DNA of 64,000 nucleotides from assembly GCF_000719115.1 (NCBI RefSeq), contig NZ_JOEA01000001.1, positions 186,001 to 250,000 on the forward strand, given 5' to 3'. The stretch comes from Lentzea albidocapillata (lineage in GTDB: Bacteria > Actinomycetota > Actinomycetes > Mycobacteriales > Pseudonocardiaceae). The notes below the pieces were generated by a model. The model did no database searches. It was not told the origin of the DNA and was given only the letters and a program-made list of their open reading frames with translations. Positions 34,612 through 43,704 of the stretch are shown here, piece after piece; the stretch's first letter is position 1, and each line of letters starts with the position of its first letter. The translations under genes and the position numbers were made by a program.

Positions 34612-36540
34612 CTAGAGCTTGACCGGGTAGTGCGGTTCCGGCACCACCGGCTGGATGCGGCCCTCGACGAAGATGCCGTGCCAGATCATGAACACCAGCA
34701 GCGCCCAGATGCGGCGGCTGTGGTCGAGCACGCCGGAACGGTGCTCCTCGATCAGCCGCAGCACCGCGGTCTTGTCGATGTACTGGTCGGTCTGCGACCT
34801 GCGCACGATGTCGACGGCCCAGTCGTGCATCTCGTCCTTGAGCCAGTGCCGGATCGGCACCGGGAAGCCGAGCTTGCGGCGGTTCAGCACGTGCGCCGGC
34901 ACGATGTCACGGATCGCCTTGCGCAGCGCGAACTTCGTCGTGTCCTTCGTGATCTTCAACTCACTCGGGATCTGTGACGCGATCTTGAAGACCTCGGGGT
35001 CGAGGAACGGGACCCGCAGTTCCAGCGAGTTCGCCATGGTCATCTTGTCGGCCTTGACCAGGATGTCGCCGCGCAGCCACGTGAACAGGTCGACGTGCTG
35101 CATGCGCGTCACCGGGTCCCAGTCGCGCGACTCGCGGTACGGCTGGGCCGTCACGTCCATGTGCGACACCGCCGGGTCGTACGTGCGCAACACCTGACGT
35201 AGGTGGTCGTCGAGGAAGATGCGCGCGTTGCCGTAGTAGCGCTCCTCCAGCGTCAAAGCGCCACGACGCAGCAGGTCCTTGCCGCGCACGCCGTGCGGGA
35301 TCTTCGTCGAGACCTTGCCCATGGCCTTGCGCAGCGCGCCCGGCACCTTCTCGAAACCCGCCAGCGACAACGGCTCGCGGTAGATCGTGTACCCGCCGAA
35401 CAGCTCGTCCGCGCCCTCACCGGACAGCACGACCTTCACGTGCTGACGCGCCTCACGGGCGATGAACCACAACGGCACCAGCGCCGGGTCGGCCACCGGG
35501 TCGTCGAGGTACCAGGTGATCAGCGGCAGGGAGTCCATCATCTCCTGCGCGCTCACCGTGCGGACCACGTGCTTCACGCCGATCAGCGCCGCCGACTCCG
35601 CGGCCACGTCGACCTCGGAGAATCCCTGGCGCTCGAACCCCGTGGTGAACGTGATCAGGTCCGGGTTGTGCTCCTTGGCCAGCGCCGCGACCACCGTCGA
35701 GTCGATGCCGCCGGACAGGAACGAGCCGACCGTCACGTCCGCGCGCATGTGCTTGGCGACCGAGTCGCGCAGCGCCGCGGTGATCTCGTCGTACAGCGCG
35801 TTCGCCTCGGCCTCGCTGCGGACCGTGCGGACCTTGAAGTCCGCCGGGAAGTAGCGCTCGAACTTCGGCGACTGGCCCGGGACCAGCGTGAACGAGTGGC
35901 CCGACTCGACGCGGAAGATCTCGTCGTGCAGCGAGGCGGGCTCCGGCACGTACTGCAGCGTCAGATAGTGCTGCAGCCCCTTGACGTTCATCTTCGGCGC
36001 GATGCCGATCGAGGACGCGATCTCCAGGAGGATCTTCTTCTCACTGGAGAACGCGACGCCGCTCTGGCCCTGCGCCCAGTACAGCGGCTTGATGCCGAAC
36101 GGGTCGCGGCCGCCGAACACGATCTCGCGCTCGGAGTCCCAGATCATGAACGCGAACATGCCGCGCAGCTTCGTGATCGCCGCGGGCCCGTAGTAGTGGT
36201 ACGCGGCGACGATGGTCTCGGTGTCGCCGTCGGTGTGGAAGACCGCGCCGTGCTTCTCGGTGAGCTCGGCCCGCAGTTCCAGGTAGTTGTAGATCTCGCC
36301 GTTGAAGTTGATCGTGTAGCGGCTCGGCGACTCCGCCGGGCCCCAGGTCAACGGCTGGTGTGAGTGCTCGATGTCGATGATCGCGAGCCGGTTGAAGCCG
36401 AACACGACCTCGTCGACCCGCCTGGTGCCGCTCTCGTCCGGCCCTCGGTGCCGCATGCAACGCAGCGCCGCCTCCACGGCCGGGCGCGCGTTCTCGGCCT
36501 CGTTCTCGCTAGGGCATACAAGTCCTGCCAGGCCGCACAA
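34612..36540 (-). CDS. asnB: Asparagine synthetase (glutamine-hydrolysing)
   Basis: 642 residues. N-terminal nucleophile Cys2 in (M)CGLAGLVCPSE sets the TTG start: translation must begin just before that Cys, and GAGAGG lies upstream. Class II glutaminase domain (to ~220: CMRHRGPDESG, NFNGEIYNYLELR) then synthetase domain with PP-loop SGGIDSTVVAALA and SGEGADELFGGY. Makes Asn, or amidates cell-wall precursors as in some actinobacteria. Rv2201 position. Divergent from ctaC. Confidence 0.95.
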   Translation of the reverse strand: MCGLAGLVCPSENEAENARPAVEAALRCMRHRGPDESGTRRVDEVVFGFNRLAIIDIEHSHQPLTWGPAESPSRYTINFNGEIYNYLELRAELTEKHGAVFHTDGDTETIVAAYHYYGPAAITKLRGMFAFMIWDSEREIVFGGRDPFGIKPLYWAQGQSGVAFSSEKKILLEIASSIGIAPKMNVKGLQHYLTLQYVPEPASLHDEIFRVESGHSFTLVPGQSPKFERYFPADFKVRTVRSEAEANALYDEITAALRDSVAKHMRADVTVGSFLSGGIDSTVVAALAKEHNPDLITFTTGFERQGFSEVDVAAESAALIGVKHVVRTVSAQEMMDSLPLITWYLDDPVADPALVPLWFIAREARQHVKVVLSGEGADELFGGYTIYREPLSLAGFEKVPGALRKAMGKVSTKIPHGVRGKDLLRRGALTLEERYYGNARIFLDDHLRQVLRTYDPAVSHMDVTAQPYRESRDWDPVTRMQHVDLFTWLRGDILVKADKMTMANSLELRVPFLDPEVFKIASQIPSELKITKDTTKFALRKAIRDIVPAHVLNRRKLGFPVPIRHWLKDEMHDWAVDIVRRSQTDQYIDKTAVLRLIEEHRSGVLDHSRRIWALLVFMIWHGIFVEGRIQPVVPEPHYPVKL

Positions 36541-36722
36541 GGCTCTCGCACCTCTCAAAAGACATGAAGGGGAAGACCACCGGGGAAGTCCCCAGTATGC
36601 CGAAGGGGCTTTGTGTGACCGAAACTGCACCGCAGCGGCGGTGCCCCCGAGGGGTGAGCGTGGTTGCGCTGGGCTACGCTCCCGCTTGATCCGTTGGCAT
36701 GGAACGAGGAGGCGGGCGAGCA

Positions 36723-37655
36723 GTGGGCCTGAAGGAGGGCACCAGGGCATCCCGGCTGGTGAAGACCGCTGGGCTTGTGAGCCTGGTCGGCATCGGGGCC
36801 ACCGGTTGCACCACGGACGAGGTGCTGCGCTTCGGATGGCCGCAGGCCGTCACGCCGCAGGCCGAGAAGATGCGCGAGCTCTGGACCTGGTCCGTGATCG
36901 CCGCGCTCGTCGTCGGCGTCATCGTGTGGGGTCTGATCCTGTGGTCGGTGGTGTTCCACCGCAAGAAGTCGGAGGAACTGCCGCGTCAGACGGCGTACAA
37001 CCTCCCGCTGGAGATCGTGCTCATCGTCGTGCCGACGGTGATCGTGGCGGTGTTGTTCTACTTCACCGCCGTGACGCAGAACTACGTCACGGACAAGTCG
37101 GGCAAGCCCGACGTGAACGTCGACGTGATCGCGTTCCAGTGGAACTGGGAGTTCCAGTACCCGGACCACAAGACCGAAGAGGGCAACGTCGTCAGCACGG
37201 TCGGCACCTCGGGCGAGGTCCCGATCATGGTGCTGCCGGCCGGCAAGCGCATCCAGTTCACGCTGCGCTCGACGGACGTCATCCACTCGTTCTTCGTGCC
37301 GGAGTTCCACTTCAAGCGGGACGTCTTCCCGCAGCCGGAGAAGAACAACCAGGACAACGTCTTCCAGATCGGCCAGATCGACCGTCCCGGTGCGTTCGTC
37401 GGTCGTTGCGCCGAGCTCTGCGGTTCGTACCACGCGGTGATGAACTTCGAGGTCCGCGCCCTGCAGGAAGCCGACTTCGAGAAGTACATCGAACTGCGCA
37501 AGCAGGTCAACGAGAAGACGGGCAAGCCGTACACCACGGCAGAAGCCCTTTCTCAGGTGAACTGTGACAAGTGGTGCTCACCGCTGGCCACGACGACGAC
37601 CCCGTTCAACACCGACCGGACGGCCCGCGAGGCCTCCGGCGCGGGCCAGAAGTAG
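36723..37655 (+). CDS. ctaC: Cytochrome c oxidase subunit II
   Basis: 310 residues. Lipoprotein signal with lipobox GATGC near residue 28, two membrane helices (SVIAALVVGVIVWGLILWSVV and IVLIVVPTVIVAVLFYF) and an outer cupredoxin domain with the CuA site CAELCGSYHAVM. Electron entry of the aa3 oxidase in the actinobacterial bcc-aa3 supercomplex. GTG chosen because GAGGAGG lies about 10 nt upstream; an in-frame ATG 24 nt earlier lacks a ribosome site. About 180 nt to asnB hold both promoters. Confidence 0.95.
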   Translation: MGLKEGTRASRLVKTAGLVSLVGIGATGCTTDEVLRFGWPQAVTPQAEKMRELWTWSVIAALVVGVIVWGLILWSVVFHRKKSEELPRQTAYNLPLEIVLIVVPTVIVAVLFYFTAVTQNYVTDKSGKPDVNVDVIAFQWNWEFQYPDHKTEEGNVVSTVGTSGEVPIMVLPAGKRIQFTLRSTDVIHSFFVPEFHFKRDVFPQPEKNNQDNVFQIGQIDRPGAFVGRCAELCGSYHAVMNFEVRALQEADFEKYIELRKQVNEKTGKPYTTAEALSQVNCDKWCSPLATTTTPFNTDRTAREASGAGQK

Positions 37656-37669
37656 GGACACGCCCCGCG

Positions 37670-38086
37670 ATGAAGATCGAAGCTCGCGTATTCGACCTGG
37701 TGATGGCCTTCTCGTTCCTGATGGCCGTCGTTTACGGCTACTGGACGCACCTGGCGACCGGCCACGTCGAGCCCACTGGCACGGTGGCGCTCGCGCTGAC
37801 CGGTGGCCTGGCCCTCATCACCGGCACCTACTTCCGGTTCGTCGCCCGCCGCATCGAGGTGCGGCCGGAGGACAACCCCGACGCCGAGGTGTCCGACGGC
37901 GCCGGCGAGCTGGGCTTCTTCAGCCCGGGCTCGTACTGGCCGGTCGGTCTGGCCGCCGCGGCGGCGACGACGGGTGTCGCGGTGGCGTTCTGGCACGTGT
38001 GGCTGCTCGTGATCGCCATCGTCATGGTGCTGGTCGCGGTCGGTGGCCTGGTGTTCGAGTACCACACCGGTCCCGACCACGACTGA
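37670..38086 (+). CDS. ctaF: Cytochrome c oxidase subunit IV (actinobacterial)
   Basis: 138 residues, four membrane helices; starts MKIEARVFDLVMAFSFLMAVVYGYWTHL and includes ITGTYFRFVARRI, the family pattern. Accessory subunit of the aa3 oxidase. 14 nt after ctaC, same operon. Confidence 0.94.
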   Translation: MKIEARVFDLVMAFSFLMAVVYGYWTHLATGHVEPTGTVALALTGGLALITGTYFRFVARRIEVRPEDNPDAEVSDGAGELGFFSPGSYWPVGLAAAAATTGVAVAFWHVWLLVIAIVMVLVAVGGLVFEYHTGPDHD

Positions 38087-38098
38087 CCCAGCACGGCT

Positions 38099-38120
38099 GA
38101 TATCCCATATATCGGATATC
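38099..38120. repeat. AT-rich palindromic element 9
   Basis: GATATCCCATA then TATCGGATATC; 22 bp, one mismatch from a perfect palindrome, 12 nt past the ctaF stop. Confidence 0.8.
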
Positions 38121-38130
38121 GCTTCGACCG

Positions 38131-38157
38131 AGGCCCTCTCCCATGCGGAGGGGGCCT
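38131..38157 (+). terminator. Terminator-like hairpin after ctaF
   Basis: AGGCCCTCTCC / GGAGGGGGCCT-type stem around CATGC, followed by TCG; imperfect (one bulge). Confidence 0.55.
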
Positions 38158-38175
38158 TCGTCGTCTCCTGGGAAC

Positions 38176-38206
38176 CGATATCCGATATGTGTCATATCGC
38201 ATATCG
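38176..38206. repeat. AT-rich palindromic element 10
   Basis: CGATATCCGATATG, then TGT, then CATATCGCATATCG: imperfect 31-bp inverted repeat between the convergent ctaF and acyltransferase genes. Confidence 0.75.
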
Positions 38207-38213
38207 CACGAGA

Positions 38214-38250
38214 AAGGCCCCTTCCCGCCATCGCGGCGGGCAGAGGCCTT
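38214..38250 (-). terminator. Terminator-like hairpin after acyltransferase gene
   Basis: Outer AAGGCC / GGCCTT and inner CCCGCC / GGCGGG pairs. Faces the leftward gene end 18 nt away; the two hairpins and two palindromes give this convergent region four dyads in 150 bp. Confidence 0.55.
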
Positions 38251-38267
38251 CGCAGTCCTGCGCGCGG

Positions 38268-38948
38268 TTACGCCGCCGCGGCGACCGGGGTTTTCTGGTA
38301 CGCGTCGACGTACTCCTGGCCGCTCAGGTCGAGGATGCGGTAGATGATCTCGTCGGTGACGCTGCGCAGCACCGGCAGCGAGTCCTGCATGCCGTCGTAG
38401 CGGCTGAAGTCGAGCGGCTCACCGAAACGGATCGTCACGGGGACGATCTTCGGGAACCTGCTGCCGATCGGCTGCACCTTGTCGGTGCCGATGATGCCGA
38501 CCGGGATGACCGGGGCGCCGGACTCGAGCGCCATGCGGGCCACGCCCGTGCGGCCGCGGTGCAGCCTGCCGTCGAGCGAGCGGGTGCCCTCGGGGTAGAT
38601 GGCGAAGGCGTCTCCGCGCGCCAGGATCTCGGTGGCCGTGTCGAGCGCGGCGCGGGCGTCGCGGCCCTTGCCGCGGTGCACCGGCACGTGGCCGAGCGAG
38701 GAGAAGAACCGGCGCGTCAGCGAGCCCTTCAGACCGGTGCCGGTGAAGTACTCCGCCTTCGCGAGGAACGACACGCGGCGCGGAACGACCATCGGGATGA
38801 CGACGCTGTCGATGAAGCTGAGGTGGTTGGCCGCCAGGATGACGGGGCCGTCGGTGGGGATGTTCTCCAGCCCGTCCACCACAGGGCGGTAGACGAGACG
38901 GGCTGTGCGCGCGACGACGTGCTTCATCACCGGGTAGAGGAGGGCCAT
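38268..38948 (-). CDS. 1-acyl-sn-glycerol-3-phosphate acyltransferase-like (PlsC)
   Basis: 226 residues. NHLSFID (HX4D catalytic motif), AKAEYFTGTGLKG, VHRGKG, and YPEGTRSLDGRLHRGRTGVARMAL. Lysophosphatidate acyltransferase family, membrane-associated. Paralogous to the gene at 62768, sharing the FTGTGLKG and GQEYVDAY segments. ATG preceded by GGAG. Confidence 0.9.
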   Translation of the reverse strand: MALLYPVMKHVVARTARLVYRPVVDGLENIPTDGPVILAANHLSFIDSVVIPMVVPRRVSFLAKAEYFTGTGLKGSLTRRFFSSLGHVPVHRGKGRDARAALDTATEILARGDAFAIYPEGTRSLDGRLHRGRTGVARMALESGAPVIPVGIIGTDKVQPIGSRFPKIVPVTIRFGEPLDFSRYDGMQDSLPVLRSVTDEIIYRILDLSGQEYVDAYQKTPVAAAA

Positions 38949-39091
38949 GTCTCCAGCATTCCAGGTGACGATTGCCACGGCGTTACCACGTGGTGCGCAT
39001 CTCGGGCTCATCACTCGCTCGGACTACGCCGATGCGGCCGTCGTGCGAGCAGGGTCACGCGCCGACGACGACGCGTGACCGAAACACGACA

Positions 39092-40132
39092 CTAGCCCTT
39101 GAGAGTCTGTGAGAGCTCCACCCAGCGGTTCAGCAGCGTCGCCGCCCTGCCCGAGTCGATGGCATCGGCCGCGCGGCTCAGCGAGGCCGTCAGGTCGGCG
39201 TGCAGATCGTCGGAGAACCCGCCGTGCGCCGCGATGGCGCCCGCGGCGTTCACGAGCACCGCGTCCCGCACCGAACCCGTCTTGCCGGCCACGAGGTCGC
39301 GGACCACCTGGGCGTTGACCGACGAGTCGCCGCCCTTCAGGTCCTCCTCGCGCGCGGGCTTCACGCCGAGCACTGTCGGGTCGATGGTCTCCGTGCGCAC
39401 CACACCGTCCTGCGCGAGCCACGCGGACGTCGTCGTGGTCGTGGTGATCTCGTCGAGACCGTCGTCGCCCCGCACCACCAGCGCGGTGTTGCGGCGGCGC
39501 GCGAACACGCCGGCGATCAACGGTGCCGCGGCCGCCCGCGCGCAGCCGATCAGGCCGACGGTGGGCTGCGCGGGGTTCGTCAGCGGGCCGAGCAGGTTGA
39601 ACGACGTCGGGATGCCGATCTCGCGCCGCACCGGGCCCGCGTGCCGGAAACCGGGGTGGAACACCGGCGCGAAGCAGAAACCGATGCCCAGCTGGCGCAC
39701 GGTCTCCCGCACGCCGTCCGCGGGCAGGTCGATCGCGACGCCGAGCGCCTCCAGCACGTCCGCCGTGCCGCACTGCGACGACGCCGCACGGTTGCCGTGC
39801 TTCACCACGGGCACGCCCGCGGCGGCCGTGATGATCGCGGCCATCGTCGAAATGTTCACCGAACCGGAATGATCACCGCCGGTGCCCACGATGTCGGTCG
39901 CCCGCACGTCCACCGTGAACCGGTTCGCGTGGTTGAGCATCATCGTCGCGAGGCCGTCGACCTCTTCCGGGGTCTCACCCTTGGCGCGCAACGCGACGAT
40001 GAACGCCGCGATCTGCGCCGCGGTCGCCTCGCCGGACATCACCTGGTCCATTCCCCAGGCGGTGTCGTCGGCGGTCAGGTCGACGCCGTCGAGCAGGCGG
40101 TTGAGCAGTGAGGGCCAGGTGCGCCGGCTCAT
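39092..40132 (-). CDS. trpD: Anthranilate phosphoribosyltransferase
   Basis: 346 residues. DIVGTGGDHSGSVNISTMAAI (PRPP loop), KHGNRAASSQCGTADVLEALG, and PVRREIGIPTSFNLLGPLTNP are diagnostic. Second committed step of tryptophan synthesis. A run of five to six Thr (TTTTTT) near residue 240. Rv2192c position, separate from other trp genes. Confidence 0.95.
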   Translation of the reverse strand: MSRRTWPSLLNRLLDGVDLTADDTAWGMDQVMSGEATAAQIAAFIVALRAKGETPEEVDGLATMMLNHANRFTVDVRATDIVGTGGDHSGSVNISTMAAIITAAAGVPVVKHGNRAASSQCGTADVLEALGVAIDLPADGVRETVRQLGIGFCFAPVFHPGFRHAGPVRREIGIPTSFNLLGPLTNPAQPTVGLIGCARAAAAPLIAGVFARRRNTALVVRGDDGLDEITTTTTTSAWLAQDGVVRTETIDPTVLGVKPAREEDLKGGDSSVNAQVVRDLVAGKTGSVRDAVLVNAAGAIAAHGGFSDDLHADLTASLSRAADAIDSGRAATLLNRWVELSQTLKG

Positions 40133-40138
40133 GGCCGA

Positions 40139-40549
40139 TCAGCCCCTGACGACGGGCACAGCCGAGCCGCGCAGCACCTCGGCCACGGTCTCGGCGGCGG
40201 CCAGCGGGTCCAGCGGGTGCACCAGCACCGCGTCCGCCTGCGACCAGGTCGCGAGCCACCTGTCGTCCTTGCGGCGCACCGCGACGACGATCGGCGGGCA
40301 GTTCGTGATCTCGTCCTTGAGCTGGCGGGACAGGCCCATGCCACCGGTCGGCTGCGCCTCGCCGTCGAGGATCAGCAGGTCGACGGTGCCGGCGTCCGCC
40401 TCGTAGAGGACGTCCGCGATCGTCGCGGCCTCGACATAGTCGACGCGCGCGAGGTCCGGCGCCGGACGGCGGCCGATCGCAGTGATGATCGTCTCACGCA
40501 CCTCGGGCCGGTGGCTGAACACCAGGATCTTCGTGGTCTGCGTGCTCAT
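40139..40549 (-). CDS. Response-regulator receiver-like protein
   Basis: 136 residues. ILVFSHRPEVRETIITAIG, central LLILDGEAQPTGGMG with an Asp at the phosphoacceptor strand, and VAVRRKDDRWLATWSQADAVLVHPLDP ending. A lone receiver fold without output domain, usual in this actinobacterial locus. Its partner is unknown. It ends 7 nt before trpD, which it precedes on the same strand. Confidence 0.75.
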   Translation of the reverse strand: MSTQTTKILVFSHRPEVRETIITAIGRRPAPDLARVDYVEAATIADVLYEADAGTVDLLILDGEAQPTGGMGLSRQLKDEITNCPPIVVAVRRKDDRWLATWSQADAVLVHPLDPLAAAETVAEVLRGSAVPVVRG

Positions 40550-40614
40550 CTCTGGATCCTCCGCTGCAACTGCCGACTGCGGTCCTGAAGAAAGTGACCA
40601 AGGTCGCCGTGATG

Positions 40615-41016
40615 CTATCGGGCCGGTTCGGGTGCCTTCTGCAGGGCGTCCCACCCCAGGGCCTCACCGCCGAGCCGTTGCGCCAGCGAGGCCATCCGCG
40701 ACCGCTCCTGGGCACAGTGCAACGCGTCCAGCTTCTGCACGCGACTGATATGCGATATATCACCGGCCACGAGCACCCAGCCGTCCGGCGTGAGCAGTTC
40801 GCGCGCACGTTCTACCTGTTCAGCGGGGATGCGCACGTGGTGCCGCAGCACCGCGAGCTCGTCGGCGCGCCACCGCGGAGACCGCGCCAGAGCGGCCGAA
40901 TCGGCCTCCGCGATGTCGAACGCCTCGACCACCACGACGAGCGCCGGGTCGTCGATCGACAACGCCGGGTCGTCCTGTCGGCGCAGCTTGTCCCGCAATC
41001 GGCTCAGCATGCCCAT
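40615..41016 (-). CDS. Conserved actinobacterial hypothetical protein
   Basis: 133 residues, soluble, helical. MLSRLRDKLRRQDDPALS start, LTPDGWVLVAGDISHISRVQKLDAL middle. DISHIS is an in-frame AT-rich palindrome insertion. Divergent from ctaE by ~100 nt. No domain recognised. Confidence 0.7.
   Translation of the reverse strand: MGMLSRLRDKLRRQDDPALSIDDPALVVVVEAFDIAEADSAALARSPRWRADELAVLRHHVRIPAEQVERARELLTPDGWVLVAGDISHISRVQKLDALHCAQERSRMASLAQRLGGEALGWDALQKAPEPAR
40747..40761. repeat. AT-rich palindromic element 11, inside hypothetical gene
   Basis: GATATGCGATATATC, in frame, encoding D-I-S-H-I-S on the minus strand. Confidence 0.7.
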
Positions 41017-41118
41017 CCGTTGATCTCCTCGCGATCACCCTGCGTGTGACCCAGCCGACCCATGATCTGCCCAGGACCCGATGGGCGGACGGAAATAGCG
41101 CAGGCAATAATGCTGCTC

Positions 41119-41718
41119 GTGACCACGGCAGCGCCTTCAATCGGCCAGCGCGTGCACTCGCTGAACCGCCCGAACATGGTCAGCGTCGGCACGATCGTCT
41201 GGCTGTCCAGCGAGCTCATGTTCTTCGCTGGCCTCTTCGCCATGTTCTTCACGGTGAAGGCCCAGAACGAGGGGCCATGGCCTCCTCCTCCCACGCACCT
41301 GAACATCCCCTACGCGTCGGTCTTCACGATCATTCTGGTCGCGTCGTCCTTCACCTGTCAGTGGGGCGTGTTCGCGGCGGAGCGAGGTGACGTCTTCGGT
41401 TTGCGTCGCTGGTACATCGTGACGCTGATCATGGGCGCGGTCTTCGTCGGCGGGCAGGCAGGCGAGTACATCGAGCTGGTCGAGCACGGCACCACGATCC
41501 CGTCCTCGGCTTACGGCACGGTCTTCTACCTGACGACCGGCTTCCACGGCTTGCACGTCATCGGCGGGCTGATCGCGTTCGTCTACCTGTTGATCCGGAC
41601 GAAGCTCAGCAAGTTCACGCCGGCACAGGCCACCTCCGCGATCGTCGTGTCGTACTACTGGCACTTCGTCGACGTCGTGTGGATCGGGCTGTTCGCCATC
41701 ATCTACATCGTGCCCTGA
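41119..41718 (+). CDS. ctaE: Cytochrome c oxidase subunit III
   Basis: 199 residues, five membrane helices. [33 protein letters not shown]-terminal pattern, [14 protein letters not shown] and [12 protein letters not shown] are the COX3 signature. GTG (V-T-T-A-A-P) chosen by family N-terminus; an in-frame ATG 9 nt upstream (M-L-L) with GCAGG ahead is the alternative. First gene of ctaE-qcrC-qcrA-qcrB. Confidence 0.93.
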   Translation: MTTAAPSIGQRVHSLNRPNMVSVGTIVWLSSELMFFAGLFAMFFTVKAQNEGPWPPPPTHLNIPYASVFTIILVASSFTCQWGVFAAERGDVFGLRRWYIVTLIMGAVFVGGQAGEYIELVEHGTTIPSSAYGTVFYLTTGFHGLHVIGGLIAFVYLLIRTKLSKFTPAQATSAIVVSYYWHFVDVVWIGLFAIIYIVP

Positions 41719-41770
41719 CCTGCTCCCCAGCCACGAGCTCCCGAACTGACAGCAAGGGTTGCCGCACACC

Positions 41771-42583
41771 ATGACCACCACGACGAAACGCCCCCGCGGC
41801 GCCCGCACCAAGCTGCGCCGCCGGGTCGCTGGACTGCTCGCACTGGGCTTCGGCCTGCTGAGCGCCGGCATGCTGTTCGCCGCCTTCGCGCCCCAGGCGC
41901 AGACCGCCCAGGCGCAGCAGCAGGACGCCCTGGTGCGCCAGGGCGAGCAGATCTACCTCAACACCTGCCAGAGCTGCCACGGCAAGTCCCTCGAGGGTGT
42001 GAAGGACCGCGGGCCGAGCCTGATCGGCGTCGGCGACGCCGCGGTCTACTTCCAGACTTCCTCCGGCCGCATGCCCATGGCGCGGCAGGAGGCTCAGGCC
42101 ATCCGCAAGCCCGCGAAGCTCTCCCCTGAAGAGATCAACGCGCTGATGGCCTACATCGACGCGAGCGGCGGCGAGGGCCCGAAGAAGCCCGCCGAGTCCG
42201 GTGAGGCCCTGCGCGGCGACAACCCGGCGCGCGGCGGCGAGCTCTTCCGCCTCAACTGCGCCAGCTGCCACAACTTCACGGGTCGTGGTGGCGCGCTGTC
42301 CTCCGGCAAGTTCGCGCCGGCGCTCGACGGGGTGTCCGAGGAGCAGATCTACACGGCGATGCTGAGCGGCCCGCAGAACATGCCGAAGTTCGGCGAGCGG
42401 CAGCTCACGCCGGAAGAGAAGAAAGACATCATCGCGTACGTCAAGTCGGTCACCGACGGGAACAACAACTCCGGCGGTAACGCCTTGGGAGGGTTCGGAC
42501 CCGTCTCCGAGGGACTGATCGCGTTCATCGTGGGCATCGCCGCGCTCATCGGCGTGACCCTCTGGATCGGAGCCAAGTCATGA
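41771..42583 (+). CDS. qcrC: Cytochrome bc1 complex dihaem cytochrome c subunit
   Basis: 270 residues. Signal-anchor helix (~20-42), two CxxCH haem sites (CQSCHGK ~67 and CASCHNF ~161), and a C-terminal membrane helix. The dihaem form replaces a mobile cytochrome c in actinobacteria and passes electrons directly to CtaC. Overlaps qcrA (ATGA). Confidence 0.95.
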   Translation: MTTTTKRPRGARTKLRRRVAGLLALGFGLLSAGMLFAAFAPQAQTAQAQQQDALVRQGEQIYLNTCQSCHGKSLEGVKDRGPSLIGVGDAAVYFQTSSGRMPMARQEAQAIRKPAKLSPEEINALMAYIDASGGEGPKKPAESGEALRGDNPARGGELFRLNCASCHNFTGRGGALSSGKFAPALDGVSEEQIYTAMLSGPQNMPKFGERQLTPEEKKDIIAYVKSVTDGNNNSGGNALGGFGPVSEGLIAFIVGIAALIGVTLWIGAKS

Positions 42584-43704
42584 GCGGCGACAAGCCGATC
42601 GAGCTGCCCAGCGAGGCAGAGCTCGCGGAGATGAGCCGGGACGAACTCGTCAGGCTCGGCACGAAGATGGACGGCGTCGAGCTCGTCCACTACGAGGAGA
42701 GGTTCCCGGTCCCCGGCACGCGTGCCGAGCGTCGCGCCGAGCGCATCGTCGCGCTCTGGTTCGTGGTCTCCGCGCTGTCCGGCCTGGCCTTCCTCGGCGT
42801 GTTCCTGTTCTGGCCGTGGCAGTACGAGGCCCCGCACACCGACGGCCACCTGCTGCACGTGCTCTACAACCCGCTGATCGGGTTGTTCCTGGGCCTGTCG
42901 GTGGTGGCGCTGGGCGTCGCCGCGCTGCTCTACACCAAGAAGTTCATCCCCGAAGAGCTCGCTGTGCAGCAGCGCCACGACGGCCCGTCGGCCCAGGTCG
43001 ACCGTGCCACCCTGGTCGCCGAGCTCGCCGACGCGGGTGAGCGCAGCGGCATCGCGCGCCGCAGCCTGATCAAGCGCACCGCGGGCCTCGGCGCCGGCGT
43101 GCTGGGTCTGGGTGTCGCGGCCGTCCCGCTGGGCGCGCTCATCAAGAACCCGCACGCGGACAGCGAGACCAAGAACTCGCTGTGGCACACCGGCTGGAAG
43201 GCCGAAAAGGGCGAGAAGGTCTACCTGCGCCGCCACACCGGCAACTTCCACGAGGTCTCCCTGGTGCGTCCCGAGGACGTCGAGCCGGGCGGCTTCGAGA
43301 CGGTGTTCCCGTTCCGGGAGTCCGAGCGCGAGGACGATCACGCCCTGGTCGCGGCCCTCAAGCGGGCCGACGCGCCGGTCATGCTCATCCGCATGCGCCC
43401 GAACCAGGCGGTCACCAAGCGCTCTGGTCAGGAAGACTTCAACTACGGCGACCTGTACGCGTACTCGAAGATCTGCACGCACCTCGGTTGCCCGACGTCG
43501 CTGTTCGAGCAGCAGACCGGTCTGCTGCTCTGCCCGTGCCACCAGTCGCAGTTCGACGTCTTCGAATACGCCAAGCCGCGGTTCGGTCCGGCAACCCGTC
43601 CTCTGCCGCAGCTTCCGATCACTGTGGACGAGGACGGATACTTGGTAGCCCGCAGCGACTTCATCGAGGCTGTGGGACCGGCGTTCTGGGAGCGGAAGTC
43701 ATGA
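42580..43704 (+). CDS. qcrA: Cytochrome bc1 complex Rieske iron-sulfur subunit
   Basis: 374 residues. Three membrane helices, the actinobacterial form, then the Rieske fold with [11 protein letters not shown] and CPCHQSQFD cluster ligands. A twin-arginine-like [19 protein letters not shown] precedes the third helix, consistent with its Tat-assisted insertion. Overlaps qcrB. Confidence 0.96.
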   Translation: MSGDKPIELPSEAELAEMSRDELVRLGTKMDGVELVHYEERFPVPGTRAERRAERIVALWFVVSALSGLAFLGVFLFWPWQYEAPHTDGHLLHVLYNPLIGLFLGLSVVALGVAALLYTKKFIPEELAVQQRHDGPSAQVDRATLVAELADAGERSGIARRSLIKRTAGLGAGVLGLGVAAVPLGALIKNPHADSETKNSLWHTGWKAEKGEKVYLRRHTGNFHEVSLVRPEDVEPGGFETVFPFRESEREDDHALVAALKRADAPVMLIRMRPNQAVTKRSGQEDFNYGDLYAYSKICTHLGCPTSLFEQQTGLLLCPCHQSQFDVFEYAKPRFGPATRPLPQLPITVDEDGYLVARSDFIEAVGPAFWERKS